64,000 nt of DNA from Phylloscopus collybita (lineage: Eukaryota; Chordata; Aves; Passeriformes; Phylloscopidae). The first letter of the stretch is position 1. The number at the start of each line of letters is the position of its first letter. The position numbers and the translations under genes are program-made. The stretch lies in assembly GCA_027886175.1 (NCBI GenBank), contig JAJNNQ010000018.1, forward strand, positions 17,775,001 through 17,839,000. The letters are read 5' to 3'. Positions 11,601-26,756 of the stretch are shown here, piece after piece. Under the pieces are notes generated by a model. The model was not told the DNA's origin, ran no database searches, and saw only the letters and a list, made by a program, of their open reading frames with translations.

Positions 11601-14600
11601 GCACATTACTGCTGATAATAGTAATTAGTTCAGTAGAGCTCAAAATGTTTTGTAAAATATTATTATCTTGATTTTGCTACTCTGCAAACTGTGGCAGAGA
11701 AACAGCCTCCTTGGCTCAGAGGAATCACTGCTGTCTGTGGGGATGGCCCTGGCTCTGGTGCAGGGCTGCTGCCCTCTCCTTGGACCATATTGCTGTCTCT
11801 GGCTGAGTATAGAAATCTAAGGGATGTGCCTTCTCTATCTCTGCCTTCATTTTCACCAGCGTTAGCAAAGAGACTTCAGTAGATGGAGGAGTGCACTGAT
11901 GTGGAAGTAGATTTGGGTGTTAGATTTTTGAAAAGCCATTGTTAAGCTGAAAAAGGAAACCACAAGCTATAAAGGTCGGCAAAGCTCCTCTGTAAGGGAC
12001 TCTTAATTTTGCTGTGTACATTTGTTTTCTCTTGCTTACTAAAGGGATAAAGTGCAATCTAGGTTTCAGAGAGAGATGGCTGATTAATCTGTCTGCCAGG
12101 TACATATGGAAATAAATTAGCAAATGGTGCATCTGGGATTAGACTACAGCAGAGATGATAAATTATTGCCATCTTCCATGGCTGTATTACTGAAGCTTCA
12201 CTGGGTTCCCAGTACTCAGTTACTTGCTATTCACACGGTATTTCTGTGGCTGTGGGATGGAAAGCCTCTGTATTTGATGCAATTTTCTGTGATATGCTCG
12301 TTTGAGAACTGGTCCGGCCAGACCCATAAGGATATGCTGTATACTTAGATTAAGTAAAAGCAAAGAGATTTGATTTGGTTCTTCTGCTCTGCATGAAATT
12401 CTGCTGGTTTCTGAGTACAGGAATGCTCAGAAAGGAGAAAGGCAAGGACCTGCAAGAGGTTTTTTTCCACTATCGGCAGTCACCCTCCACCCTTTATCCC
12501 AAATAGCAGAGTTATTTATCTATGCTAACACAAAGTTGTGAGGCCCTGGAAGAGAGCATTCTCTGGCCTAAACCTCTCCCACACTCCTGGCTTGACCCAG
12601 ATGTAGTTCCAGATTGCACAACTCCATTTTATCTCTGAGATCAAGAGTGAAACACCATGAGGGCAGGTGGTATTTGCATTGAATGCTGATACAGACTGCT
12701 CAGCTGTGTCTCTGTTTCTGCTGCATTTTTCATGTCTGTTTAAACTGATCTGTACCTGATGGGTTGGCAGCTGAGACACACCAGCAATGTGAGTGCAACA
12801 GGACATGCAAGTGGAGTAAATGTGACAGCAGACACGTGGTGTACTGCCTTTCTAGAGGAAAAAAGGGTCATGCAGAAGTTCTCATCAAGACTGTGCCACG
12901 GAACAGCTGTGGTGCAGAGGTGCTACACCAAGGCACACCAGGGAGCTGTGGGAGTGGTGGCAGCTTTGCTGGAAAAGCTGCAGCTGGGCTTTTAATAGGA
13001 ATTTGCAGCCTGGTGTGGAGGCCTGGTGTCTCCAGGTTGACCTGCACGGGCCTTCCAGATCTCTCAAAACCAGTGCTCATGCAGGGAGCTGTGCTGGGGA
13101 CTGCTCCTGCAGGCTGGCTCTGGGGCACAGGGTGGAGATGAGCAGGACAGGATTCTGTAGAGCTGCTGGGTGTTAGTCAGCTCCCACCTGTGGCACTGGC
13201 GAGTGGACGTGAGCCTGGGGCAGGGCACCGACAGCCATGTGCTGCACCCATCTGCTGCACCTTCAGCCTGGGCAGAGTGAAGTGCTGGGCTTGAGGGGCA
13301 GTTACTGGGTGAATGTGGCCACTGGTTTTCTTCTCCAGTCACTCCTTAGGGTCCGTGAGTCAAGCACAATTAAGATGTGGGTGTTTGTAATTTGAGTAAG
13401 GCTAACGAGAGCAGTGCCTTTCGTTACAAGATGCATGGGTGGGTGCTGAGCTGTAAATCGGAGCTAGCGAGGGCTCTGAGAGCTCTGTTCAATTAATCCA
13501 AACACAGAAATGTTTACTAGAAATAGATTTATTTTCCAGTGACTTTATTTGCAAATTTTGGTTAACAACAGTTTACTCCTAATACGATCATGTCAAGCAG
13601 CAAGTGGGACTTACTGTTGTTCCTGGCCTTTCCCACAAAGTGTTTTGAGCAGAATGTGGAGTGAGTCAAAGGAAGCACTGGCTGATGGATGAACAGATTG
13701 CAGCACAGCCATCTATTCCATTGCGCACTTCCAGGGAAACCCCAGCAAATTAGATGTGCAGTTTTTAACTACACAGGGAAAACTAAAGAAATGGCATTAT
13801 GAATGAAAAATTAGGTGGAAATGTCTACTGTCTCATAAACAATTCAGGAATAACTCCCTCTAAAATATTCTGGTTTATGCACACATTTAATTTGTGTTCT
13901 GGGAGCAAAATAAAGTTGCTAAGATAATACAGTCTAATAATGATTTATGTAAATTTATTTGAACAAAGCATTGATATAGTTGCCTATAGTAAATAGTTTG
14001 GAATGTGAAGTGGTATTTACGAACTGCTTCTCTCCATATGACTGCAATAGATTATAGGGGAAGCTACATGAAGAAAACATAATTTTACATTCAGAAGGGG
14101 CTCTGATGCCGTGTCTAGTGAGCAGGACAGCCAGTCGAACAGATTGCTGAGTGTCTGATAAAATAATCTCTAGCTTGATTCTTCCTAGGCTATTTATAGC
14201 ACGTGTTTAATTTAAAATTTAGGTATGTGTTGCAGATGACCCTAGCAATCATACGAGGGCCATGTATAATAATACAAATTGTTTGCCTCACATCACACAT
14301 ATGCCAAAATCTCAAGTTGCTTTGCATGCAGAAAATCAGACTCTGTATCCTCAAAATATGGCTGAAAATAGGAAAACAATTGTAGTCCCCAGCTGCTATG
14401 GGCATATGGGGCCAAATTTATCCCATCTGTTGAAGGTTATGGAGTTCCGCCAGGGATGACTTTGATCCCGTATGTCTAGCAAAGTGGAACCAATATGTCA
14501 ATATAAGACATCTTGCTACTTCTGATGTTCTCCTAATAAAACATCATCATTCAAAGTGGCGTGAATTTCTTAAGTGCCCAAGTCACAAACACAGTCATGG

Positions 14601-15008
14601 GGGATATTTCAGAAGTGCTCTGATTCTTGCTGTGTTGATGTTAAAGCAGTGAACAGCAAATTGGCTTTTTCCTCAGTGAGGGCTCGAGTCTAGGAGCTGC
14701 TGCTGTGAGTGAGTATCGGCCCAAGGCATAGAAACCAAGGGCCATTTGAAACATTTTTAGCAACACTGCAGAACAGAAAGCTGTTTTCTGCATTCAGGTA
14801 CTGCAAAGCACATTTCACTTGAAAAGCTTTTTTCAAATCAGGAATGATAATGCCATGTAGAAATAGTAGAGTTATTTACTGTATTTGCTTTGGCATACCA
14901 GGGCATCTCTAGATAGCTGGCAATGGGCAGAGCCACAAAGTCTGCATTTGGCTTCAGCCATCTACAAGTTTAAGAGACATTTGAATCCCTTGCTTTGAAC
15001 AGGGCAAA
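5636..15008. other. Intergenic, no gene seen; scattered possible conserved blocks
   Basis: No exon, known transposon or RNA gene was recognised. Open frames are all short and overlapping. AT-rich blocks with homeodomain-type cores (TAATTA at 11,404-11,409) near 11.39-11.60 kb, and a similar block around 13.44-13.60 kb, look non-repetitive and could be conserved non-coding elements. Confidence 0.55.
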
Positions 15009-15049
15009 TTTCCTAGTCCCCAGCAGCTACTCTCTTGGGGACTAGAAAG
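15009..15049. repeat. Hairpin with 10-bp perfect stem
   Basis: CTAGTCCCCA (15,013-15,022) pairs perfectly with TGGGGACTAG (15,036-15,045). It extends outward with TTTC/GAAA around one bulged base. The loop is 13 nt. Confidence 0.75.
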
Positions 15050-15539
15050 ATTGAACTGAACCGATGCTTGTCATCTGGCCAGGGTTCTGGTGACAGTTTT
15101 TGCAATTAAGTTCCTTCTGGTTTATTCTGGACAAATTCTAAGTGTTGTGTAGGAAAGCTATGTCTTCTGCTCAGGACTTCACTGGTGGCAACAGAATGGT
15201 CTTTCCAGCACCAGGCTCTTGTAGTAAAGGCAGTAATGAACAGAAATGACTCTCTTTGGTCTCATGCTTACGGTAAGGCTGTTCTTTTGCATATCTGTTC
15301 TTCATGCATATCTGAGCAAGACTGGGAAAACCATGTAAGTGCTGGCATAAGATACCTGCAAATTAGAATCTTTGACCAAGCTGGTTTTTATTTTCAGCAA
15401 TACTGCATTGGACTCTGTGAAAGGCAGAGTCCTTGATAAAAAATCTTGATAAACACTATTCCTTAGCATAGCTGACAAAATTTTACGTAAAATTATCCTG
15501 GGATTGTACAGCTTAAAATGTGACTGCAGACATTTGTCA

Positions 15540-15676
15540 TCAAATTACTTTGCCCTTATTCAATATATAGTACTTTATAAAGAGGACATTTATAATCAAA
15601 TTACTTTGCCCCTATTCAATATATAGTAAATATATATAGTCCTTACAGTAAATACTTATAGTCCTTATAAAGAGGA
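15540..15676 (+). repeat. Local duplication, 56-bp offset
   Basis: A 33-bp segment starting TCAAATTACTTTGCCC at 15,540 recurs at 15,596 with one change. TTATAAAGAGGAC-type pieces repeat at about 15,576 and 15,664, and TATAGTCCTTA occurs twice between them. Confidence 0.88.
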
Positions 15677-18600
15677 CTTTGAATGGCTGTGGACAGAGCC
15701 ACTTCAGTCTCTGTTCAGAAAGCACATAGGCACTGTTATCCTCAAGTGAAGAGGTATGAAAGTACAGTGGACTTGCCCCACAAGCAGCAAATGGAAGATC
15801 ATCTATTTTGCTCTATTTATTCCTTTGTGATCACTCTCTTCTCCCTGGGGCTTTCTCATCTGCACACTCTGCATTACTTATGGACTGCTAAGCCAAATCT
15901 CCAAAGACATCTGAGAAAACCTGACAGGTTCAGTTTCGAATCTTGATCAGTGCTGCATATCCCTCCAAACCAGAATTAGCCCCTGGAAATTGGGGTGAAG
16001 GCATATGTGCCTTTTGTTTGGTTCTTTGGGAAGTCATTCCTTTGCTGCAGCAGAAGAAAATCAGGGAGATCACCAGATCATTTGCTGAGATGGCACATCT
16101 TCCTCCAGAAATACGTGGTTAATTTTAATAGCTCAACTATTTAATGTGCCAGGTTATAGCTAACACTGTCTATTACCTGTAATGAGCTAAACTGGGACAT
16201 CTCTGTCACTTGAGGGTGCTACAGCTGAAAGGAGGGTTTCATAAGAAGCTCTTGATCTGTCAGTGGCGACCACAGCTCTCGCATCTTCAGCTGAGATAAA
16301 AGCACTGTTTGCTTAACAGGATTGAATTTTCCTCAAAGAAATAATTGAAACAATAGGAGAATCACCCAAACCTGTGCCGAGCATTAGCAGATGAGCTGGT
16401 TTAAAATCGATCCATTTGGAAAGGAAATAATGTGCAGATTGGTCAAGGTAATGATGGTATCAGATGATAAAATGGACACAGGGGTGGAGAAAGCTTGTGA
16501 GGGATATAGTGTCACCTAAAAGCTTTGCAGAAGTGCTTTTATTACCCTGAATCAGCTTGGTTTTGCACTGACACTTAGCTGTTTGCAAAGAATTATACCT
16601 GCTTCTGAGATAAATACATCTGACAGTGAACTCTTAACCCCTCTTTTTCAGGCCCCTTCTGGGCAGTGGCCATGGAGAACGAGATGCCTTCAATTTTTCC
16701 AAATACAGAGTTAGAGAAAATGGGGTGCAAAACTATGGTACATAATTTACTAGTGAGCAGAACACTTCAGGAAAATTAGAGTCATTACTGAATGTAATGA
16801 AACCTGACAAATTAGAGTTTCATAGGCCCTCCCTGAGATTAGCGTGATCCATTAAACATGCTCTCTGACTGCTAAATGGCGTTGTCCCATTTCCCCATAA
16901 GAACTTGAGAAATTCTAAGGTAACTCTGGCTAACAGCTGATTGAAAGCACCCAATCAAGAGCTCCTTAAAGTAAGAGGAGAAATTATCCTGATTAACATT
17001 ATTTCCAAGAAGGTAGTCTCTAAGTAGGCTGTAAATTGTGTTAGAAGCATTTGGGTATTGCAGGGAAGGCTGAATTTGACACTGAAGTGGCCACAAAGTA
17101 ATGTACAAAGTGGAATGATCAAGAGAAGAACATTTTGTTGATTGTGGTGGGAAAATTGAATTACTCTCAGTTGCATAGCTATTCAGAATATGTACATTAA
17201 AGTGAGTGATACACAGTTTAAAAGAAGAGCAAGCAAATACAAAGAGCAGAAAAAGCCCCTTTCACAAATCCTCTTGCCTCATTATTTATATCTTAAGATT
17301 GTTTTCACAGGGCTGGTCATGAATGCCTTCCTTACCCATTATGCTAAGACATTCCAGTGATGCAAACTAAATCAGTACAATAGTATTCCTTAAAATAATT
17401 GCTTTTTCCTTGACTGATTCTACATTAAAAGCATCCTTTAAATGACAGCCATTAGCATGTGAGATCTGGTCAGTGGTACTGATTGAGCTTCATGAGATAA
17501 ATGGTGATGGCTCTGTCTGAGAGAGTTGGTCCTGAATTTCCCAACAAAGCCTTCAAACTGGGAATCACTGAGAGACTGCGTAAGTTGCCAGTTTGGGTTA
17601 GAGGGTCTTTATCTTGTGGAAGATTATCTCAAACACATGGATATTCTGTAGTGCCCTGGTGCTTCAGGAACCACTTAAGCTTCCTTAAGCAGAGGAGATG
17701 CTCTGGCTATAGTTGAGCACAGTAACATTCCAGCCCAAATTAACCTCTCTGTTGGTAAAATGTCTCAAAATCCAAATCCCACATCTGAAAATGTTGTATA
17801 GCATATGTGTGCTGGAGTGATGAATCTGCAGTTTCGTTTTGCTTGTTCCATGTCTTGGTCAAACCCATCACCCATCCCAAGTCTCAGTTTGGGAGATCCT
17901 GCATACTGCCAGGCACAGCCCCTTCCAGTGCAATGATGCATGACACTGAAATGCAATAAAAATTAAAACCTGGAATAATGGCAGGCATTAATAGATATTT
18001 CTGATGTTTCTGTGCCAAATATTTAAGTGAAATGCTAAATGGCAAGTTAAAAGAGCCACATGACTACAGTTTAATGCTAAGAGCAATCTAGTATGATAAT
18101 GTCATCTCATTTCATAACATCCTCAAAGCTGACCAAAGCTCATCTAGAAGATTGATTTGTGGTATTTTTCCAGGATCACTTATTAAAAATGGCTCAGCTA
18201 GTGGTGCTTTGGGTGGTGTTTCAGCCAGAGCAGTGGGTACTGGTACAGTGGTAAAGTGCCATCATGGCATGTAAAGAAGAATTGAAGGAAGAGGCTTTGA
18301 AAGGTTGGAAAGGAAAACAATCACTTGAAATACAAATAAGATTCCTGTAATCTTACCTCTGCCTAGAAGGAGTCTATCAGCATGGCTGGTGTGGTGCAGT
18401 GCAAAACATGATGGATGTGAACGTAGTCCTAGAGAAGTTAAGTTTATTCCCCCCTAATCTAACTGCTTGTAAACATTTATAGTGCCCATCCCTATAATAT
18501 CTGAGCTGATACTCTGGGTCTGAGTTTGACATTGTTGTTCAGGACTGGCAGCTCATGCCTGCTGTCAAGAGGAGCTCTTTAAGGAAGATCTCTGTTGGTT

Positions 18601-21600
18601 ATGATGTAGCTTATACATAAAAATATTTATGGTAGCTGCTTGCATGTATCCTCTTCTAAAAGATAAAGCACTTGAGTGCAGGCTGAATGCCTGCTACTAC
18701 CTTCTCATCTCCCTGATGTTCATTATAAACCAAGAGGACAAGTTTTTTAAAAGCTATTCAGATGTTTTGTACCGTAACTTTCTCTAGTAGATATATTCCT
18801 ATTGATTGCAATGAAACACACAGAGTAGAAGAGAACAGATCAATTGAAAAGTAAAGTTAAGACAGCAAGCACACTTCTTTTCCACTTACAGTAATGGAGG
18901 CAGTTAGGGCTGGATCTATCCCAGGTGTAATGCTGCTGAAGTCAATGGAGTAGTACCAGCGATGAATTTGGCTCCCAGTGTTTTGTTTTGACCTTTTCAG
19001 AAGGTTGCTCTGCAGGAGTGAAACCATTAAATACAGCCAGCAATACCTTACGTTGAAATATAAAAAAGGCAAAGCTAGGGTGCATAGCACCTTTTTCATT
19101 AAGGAAGAGGCCTGACTTTTTATAGGGTAAGGGCAAAAGAATTGATTCCAGGTAAGTGCTAAAGTTAGTCTCAGGTTTCCCTGGTGAATAACAATCCCAA
19201 GCTGGCCTGAAACTTGAATATCTCTGCATTTGTGCATGGCTGTCTGGAAGGGGCTGCACTGTCTTTCTGTACACCTCTGCATCAGAATGGGTCTGAGTTG
19301 GCTGTCAGAGCCTGCAGAAACACTATTCATCTACTCACCAATGATCCATGTAAACCAGCTGAGCATACTTCTTCATTCAAGTTCAAGGGTTCTGAAATTG
19401 CCTGGCAGTGCTCAGTGTGATGCTCTTTATTAGCTGGTACGCTTGGATTTCATGGACACCAGAGGTTCTTCACACACTGCAGTTGTCTCAGGAAGGCAGG
19501 GACTAGCGCAGTGACTTTGGAGTACTTGCTGTTTCAAACGGTTGTTTTACATCTTTGGGTGCACTAATGCAGGCTAAGAGAGAGCAGCAGGTTCTGTGGC
19601 AGCTGACAGGTAGCAGTGCAGCTGAGAATGGGCCCTCCATCTGCATTGCCCTCCACTGAAATATCCAGTGGTCTCTGAGAGCAGCAACAGTGAGCATTGT
19701 CTGCAGGGACAGAGGCTTTGCTAACAAGGACGGAGATGGAAAAGCTCTGGCTCCTCCTCAGATAGTTGAATTAGCAAGGATGGCAGAAGTCCACAGAGGG
19801 GTATCAGAGGTGTGCTGCAGGAGGTCCCTCTGCTGCAGTGGGATCAGGGCAGCTGGAGCAAACACTGGTGCTGCTGCTGTGGAAGAGAAAACTGTGGGAG
19901 GGGGTGCTCAGAGATGTGTCACACTGTCACACTGCCTTGGCCTGCAGGTGATGCTCAACAGGTGCTCCTGGGGTGACTGGCTCTGTGCTCCTTACCCCTC
20001 TTCTCATGGCTCCTTCTCTTTCTCTTTTCTCATGTCCAGACCTCTCCTGCCCTTTCCTTTTATGGCCCCTTCCCTCCTCCTGTCCTTCCCAACAAGGCTC
20101 CTCCCCAGCTGAGCATAAGACACTGATGGCACTGCACCAACATGTACAGCATGTCAGTCTGCTGACGTCTGCAGCCCTAACATGGGCTGTGGCCTTTTTG
20201 TGGGCAGGGTCTGATCCCACATTGCCTGGCTCAAATGGAGGCCTGCCCTGCCCCTTAGCTACTTGTACAGTTAATGCACTGATTAGCAACAAGTTCTGAT
20301 TTTGCTGGTGGAACAGGAAGGAGGAGTAAGTAGGTCTAAAGATTCCTTGAGCCACTTGGACCTACCCATCCTGCATGTGCGTGTGAGGTGAGAGGATTTC
20401 AACACAAACAGCTTCTGAATAAGACCAGTCATGTTGATGGGAAGTTTTTAGTCAAATACGATCTCAGTAACCTCATTTGCCCTATTTCTTGCACCTTGAA
20501 ATTCCTCTACTAGGCTAGGTTTGAATCCCTGTCCCAGCAGAGGTTTCCAAGCAGGAGACCATGAAGTAGTCATGGGCTTTCTTACTTTTGTAGAGTCTAC
20601 AGCACTATGTTTACTAGTTTCTTCTAAAGTGTTATCATAAATAATTAAAGCTAAACTGTGCTTGTTAAATAAATGAGGAATGCACATGTTCAGATGCATT
20701 ATCTATGTTTTAATTGCACTCATTTGTTGATGCTGTCCTTGGGTAAGGAGGTGGGAGCCTTCTGCCGGAATGAAGGGCTTGGGAGCTGCAGGATCTGGGC
20801 TGAAGGACTGGACCCTCATTTGTTTGCCCAGGAATTTTTAAAATTAGCATAGTGGTGAACATCATCCAGTGCATGAGATGATGTTACTGGAGACAGATGC
20901 CATCCTTCTACTATGGGCTTTAAAAGTGTGGAGAAACTACTTCCTGGGATGAAATCTTTACAGAGCTGGTTTCTTACATCCAGGCTGCTGTTCAGGGTGT
21001 GCAGGACAGCCAGGTGAATCCCAGTGTCTGTCATTGTCATGTTTATGACCACGTATGTTCATGCTGAGGACCTTGCAGTGGGCACTGCCCACGCCTGCCC
21101 CCCACAGCTTGCCTAGAGCTGGGCTGGCCCCAGGGCTCCCCGAGGTGTTCCCTGTGCTGCTTCCTGCACTGGGGGCTCTGTTGTTTTATTTCCTCCTGTG
21201 ATGTTCTCACCTGCTGTTAGTCCTGCTGTGCCTACGTGACGGGCACACGCCGGTGCCTGTGCTGCCTGTGACCCAGCAGGCCCCAGGCTGCACACACTGA
21301 GCCCTGCAGGGTTCACTCATCTGGGGGCTTGTAGCATCCCTCCCTCTCAGAAAGCCATCCAGCTTCATCTTGGAACTAGTTTTAAAACTAATTGCTGCAC
21401 AGAGTCTCACAGCTGTCCTGATTAGTGATTTGAAAGTTCTGGACTTCGTAACTCCATCTTCATTAGGAAGATCTGTTTTTGTAATAATTGTCTCTAAAGA
21501 GGGCCTGGGGGATTATTAAGAGATAGCATTTATTATCAGTAAAAATACCATGAAGAAATTTCATAGACAAGTGTTGATGTTCTGGATGATGTAGATTTTC

Positions 21601-24600
21601 TTCTGCAAGGAAACAGTTTTATCTAAAAAACATAATTAATAATTGGGACTAAATGGGATTAAACTAAATAGGATTTTGAGGTTTGGTCAGGGTTTTCTAG
21701 GTGGTTGACACCTGCAGTGCTGAGCAGCTGGGACAGGTAAGGCTGGTTATTTGGGGAAAAAGCCAGAACACGAACCAACAGAAAAAAGGGTGTGGTGGAA
21801 GAATAATAGTAGTAGTGTCACTGGTAAGGAAGAGCTTTGGTAGAATCTGACATTTAGAAAGCAGGCTAAGTTGGAGAGGAATGAACTCAGGCTGCAGACA
21901 CCAACTTTGGAGCTTGAGGGCTAAATGCTAATTGAATATGGCAGGTGGAGAACAAAGGATTTTTGTTTTATTTATTAATTTTTTTTGTTTATTTAACTCT
22001 AGGAGGTTACAAGAGGAGCTAGTAGCTACGAGATCTGCTGGATAGATCAGTGATGGATCAGTAACCAGCAAGAGGGCTTGCTGGTGGCTGATGAAGGTGC
22101 AGTAAGGCTGCCCTGGATTAGGAAGAGATGGACAGAGCAAGGTGATAAGCAAAAGGAGTGGGTTGCTTGCTGAATTTCTGGAGGTTTTTAATTACAGAAA
22201 GTAAAGTGACTGTCAAAAGCATTTGGTGCCTATTGGAAGCAAGAACAATACACTGATAAAAGGCAGCTGTTAGATCAGTCACATGTCTGTATCTGTGGTC
22301 TCTGAAGGAATGTAGGTACCTCTAAGATACTTCCCCACAGCATCTATACTGTATTTTATTAAAAGACTTGTCTTTAGAGGGTAATAATAGAGCAAGAGGG
22401 AATAAATTGATTTACTCTTTTTTCCTGTATCTCAGTTTTGCCTTCTTGATGTTTATTTTGGTTATTGTGGCTTTTGAGGCATTTTTAATTAGTATTTCTT
22501 TCTTAAACAGAGTGCCTGTGAATGGTTCAGAATCTCATGTCCGAGGCTGCAGAAAATACTATTTTACTGAAAAGGAATGGGAAAGTGAATTTTCTCTGAG
22601 GAGATATGTTTTTGAATTATTGTTTGTATCTGCATCTAGAAGAAAGGAAATTATTATTTCTTATGGCAGCTGAGAGATGGTCATGAGGAAAAGGAAGCCA
22701 TTATTAATTAATCATCAATTATTATTTTAATATTTATGTAGCACTGTGTGACTGGTGGCCCACAGGGATGGCGGATCTTGTCTCTGCCTGAGGAGCCTAC
22801 ATTCTAAATTTAGCCATGGTGATGGCTGCTCATGGCAGATGATGTGTTTTCATCATTCCCTGCTCTGCCTCAGCTTTTCAGTTGAATCCCATTTTAATTC
22901 CCCATCCCCAATAGAGGGGAGCCTGCACTAAGCAAGAATGGTGAGATCAGAGTCTAAAACAGTGCAATCAATGCAGTAAACAGAGAGGCAGGATTAGAGG
23001 TCTGATCTCAGAGTTAAATCTTGCAATCTTTACCCAGAATTGCAATAATGTAAATAAAATCTTTCCAAGAATAAAGAGTGCAGGATTTGGTGCCAATTTG
23101 GAAAGACCTGCCCTTTTTGGGCCCTCAGACTGATGTCCAAGTAAAATTTTGAGCTTTTTTTTTCCAAGTCTTTAAATTGACAGACTTAGTGGTGAGACCT
23201 GGCCTCCATGGAACTGGTGACAGCCATAGCAGGATGTTTCTCTTACTGTTTTTTCCCCTGACCTTACCTCTTGCTGAAGTTCCATTCCTATTTCTGTGCT
23301 TTGAGGCAGGTGTTTCTGGATGCTGGGCCTGTGCCTGGTACTGCACTCCACTGGCAGCAGTCAGTAGGGTAATAAACTCTGATAGATGTATTCTGATAAA
23401 ACCCTTATATTTAGAGCCTAAGTATTAGATACATCACAAGGGTTGTGTAGTGTAAGGTGGCAGTTCTGCAAAGCGTCAAATTGGACTCTGTGATTCAAAG
23501 AATACATTTATGTGGCAGCCACTTGAAGTGGAGTAGATTTGAGAAAGCAACTGAAAATATGTAGTACTGAGAGAAACCAGCATTTATGTAAAGTACCTGT
23601 CGTTGTCAGAGTGTAGTGTGGTGGCTAGAACAGAAAATGGGAGTCAAACAGTCTAGAGTTTATTTTTGGCTCAAGCATATCTGTACTGAAGTCAAATTAA
23701 TTGGAGCTAAATACAGAAGTCTCTCCTTATATAGGGTTTTTGATCCACTTTCAGAACTCAGAGATACATGCTGTTTTGTTTTTCTAGAGTATGATCTAAA
23801 AGCATTGAAGAAGGTTGCTACATCTTGTATTAATGTATGCAAGATTTTTTCCATAAGCATGAAAGTTAGCATGAGATGTATGACTTCTATGCTGGGAGGG
23901 GTAAATGTGTGGAAATCTATAGCTATTGCCAGGTGCCAGTCTTAATCAGAAATCTGTTGGCTTCACTGAAGTTTTGCATAGCTATTTTCCCTTGTCAGGT
24001 GACCTACTTAAATAGAAGAATACTGTATAACAGTCTTACAGATGTTTCTGGGCAGGGAGTCCCTGTTCTGCAGAGTAGAAGTCCAGGACAAAAAAACAAG
24101 TTTTCATTTATTGGTACATTTTCATTCATTTAAATAATAAAGTGAATTTTCATTCATTTAAATAAAAATTTGAATAAAGGAAGTTTAAATGTTTCAGATG
24201 TGACTTTTACTTGTTAAAGAAGTTTCTTTAAAGAACCAAACCAAAACAATCTGATGTCTCCAGGGGAATGCCTGCATAGTGTTCTGAAAAAGGTATCCCA
24301 GTGAGCTCCAGGGAAGTTCTCTTGAAGAAGTTCCATGTCCTCCTGGACAGTGACTTTATCTTTGGGATGTTGTTTACAGGACATGTCATGGTTTGGCTGT
24401 CCCTACACGGTACTGTGCAGGGGGTAGCAGATAGATCCTTAGAGATTATCACACGAGAGGATGTTGTTCTTCCCTTTTGTTTCAACTTGCTTACAAGTCG
24501 AGATGGTTGCTCAAATGTACTGCCAAGAGTGAGGCAAGAGACAGTCTAAGCATATGGGTGGTGAATTCTGCAGAGACATGATTTGACAGTGGTTTCATCC

Positions 24601-26756
24601 CTCTGGGCTGGCTCAGGCCTCTGTTGCACTGAGAGTGCTCTGTCTGCACAGAGCTGGGCATGTTCCCTTTGGGGATCAGTACCTCATGGAAGTAGGACCT
24701 AATCACCTGACCCAGTACCTGCAGTGTGTAGTCCTGAAATAATTCACAGAAAAACATGTATAACAGGCTGTGTTACCATCTCATTCATCTGAGTAGAAAT
24801 AAAAAGCAGAGTTATTGGAGGAGAGGGAGACACCGGTCTGGTTGCTTGTGTTGCCATCTCCTGCTGGCAGCAGAGCAGGATGGGGCACAGTACTAAGAGC
24901 AGCCACACTTGGTTTGGCCATTCTGGTTTGTGTAATTGCTGAGGGCCAGATACACCCAGGACCATGTTCATTTTTGTGCAGGACAGTGCCCCTAGGCAGG
25001 ACAAACCTCTTGTAAGGTGAGCATTCTGCTGTAACTGCCTGCCCTTCTCACAAGCATTGTGTCAGCAGGGAGAGAAGCAAACCTTCAGGCAGGGCTATAA
25101 GATGGCACTTTTCAAAGTACCTGAAGGCTGAAGCAATACTAACTTCACTGAAAGTCATTTAAAAGTCGGTGAGAGTTGGGCTTTTAAATCTTTCTGGTGC
25201 TTTTCTTACAAGTTACCATCAGGACTTGAAAATCTAATCTATTAGCTATGCCTCCATTGCACCATCCATCTAAAGATCTCTAATCAAAGCTGTAAATATC
25301 TATAAATCTGTAATACCTTATGAATTCTCTATATTGACTTGAATTTTGGGATGTTTACTGTATGAGTGTATTGATTTAAGTTAATAGGAAAAATAGCCCA
25401 GTCAGTAGTAAAAGCTAATCAGCCCAGTACAGGTGGGTGACAGGCAAGGATGGAGAGATCCAGCAGGCAAAGGCCAGCAAGTCAGCATGAGCGGCTGGTG
25501 TGGCCAGTCCATCTTTTCCTCACTGGGACAAGGGAGAGAGTCCAAGGGAGAGACCTGCTGAGGGGAGAGCAGAGTGTCCTGATACATGAATCAGCTGTAA
25601 TCATGTTACTGTCGGGTGACACAAGGTACACCTGTCTGCCCTTCTTTAACTTGCTGTTAAGCAACACCTCGGATCTAAAGGCACTGCCAGAAGTCCAGTG
25701 GAGTCCTTGCAGTTTGTTAGGTAAATAGGGTTCATTCTCAGGGTCCTGCTTCTCATCTCAGGGCTGACTTGTCACGGTACAAGCAGCTGGAGGATTGTGC
25801 CCTGGGAGAGAGAGTGATGCCTCACACCCCGGGGAGGTGCGGTCAGACCAGCAGAGGTGTCACTCACCACAGCTCACTTCTGGGGAAAACAGCCATAGGT
25901 TATCCAGTTCAACAGCTGATATGGACCTGTACCATTTTGCCTGAAGCCATTCTGTAGACTGCAGGGAAAAATACTAGTGATCTGCAGGAAAAGCCAGACT
26001 CCCTGACATGGATGTAACATTAGGCTTAGCTGCAAGACCAGGAGCAGTAGAATTTGTAACCTGAGTATCTTCTTTCTGGTCGAGCTCTCTAACTCAGTCT
26101 TTTATCCTTGTGGTTTATAAAGCAGAAGAGCTTTTCTCCTCTGTTAATTTCCAGTATATTACTTTCTTGTTTTAAATAAAGCTCCTGCTCTATTTTTGAA
26201 TAACATAATGAGTGAAAAATGACTTTATTCATCCTGGTGGCAGGACAGCAATTTGTTACGCTGCCAGCTAGAGGACCTGGATCAGAAACAAATTTGGGTT
26301 CCCAGGCTCTATGCCAGAAGAGCTGAGACATATTTTCGAGGTGATGTACTTGGACTCTAGGGGGAGATTGTTGACTGAACTGAGCTGCTTTCACAAACAT
26401 CCTGCCAGCTGAGCCTTGACACACTGCTGGTCTTTGCCTCAAATGGGCAGGTCCCCTGCCCCGCACTGTGCACTGTGGCTAGGAACTGCTCCCAGGAGCT
26501 GGAAGCACAGGTGAAGAATTGAGGATGCTTGCAGTGAAAATTAAGTTCATGCGTTCATACTTACTTATCACGTATTATTCCATTGATCCAAGCACAAGGA
26601 TCATGTATAGTGATGACTGTGGGTTGTTGGAGCGGGGCGATTGTTGCCCTTTTCATGTGGGGCCAGAGCTGAAACTTGAGTAGAAGACGATGCAAGGCCA
26701 TTGCTTCCCACATGACCACCCTGGACTTGACTTAGTTCCACATCACCCTTTGAAAG

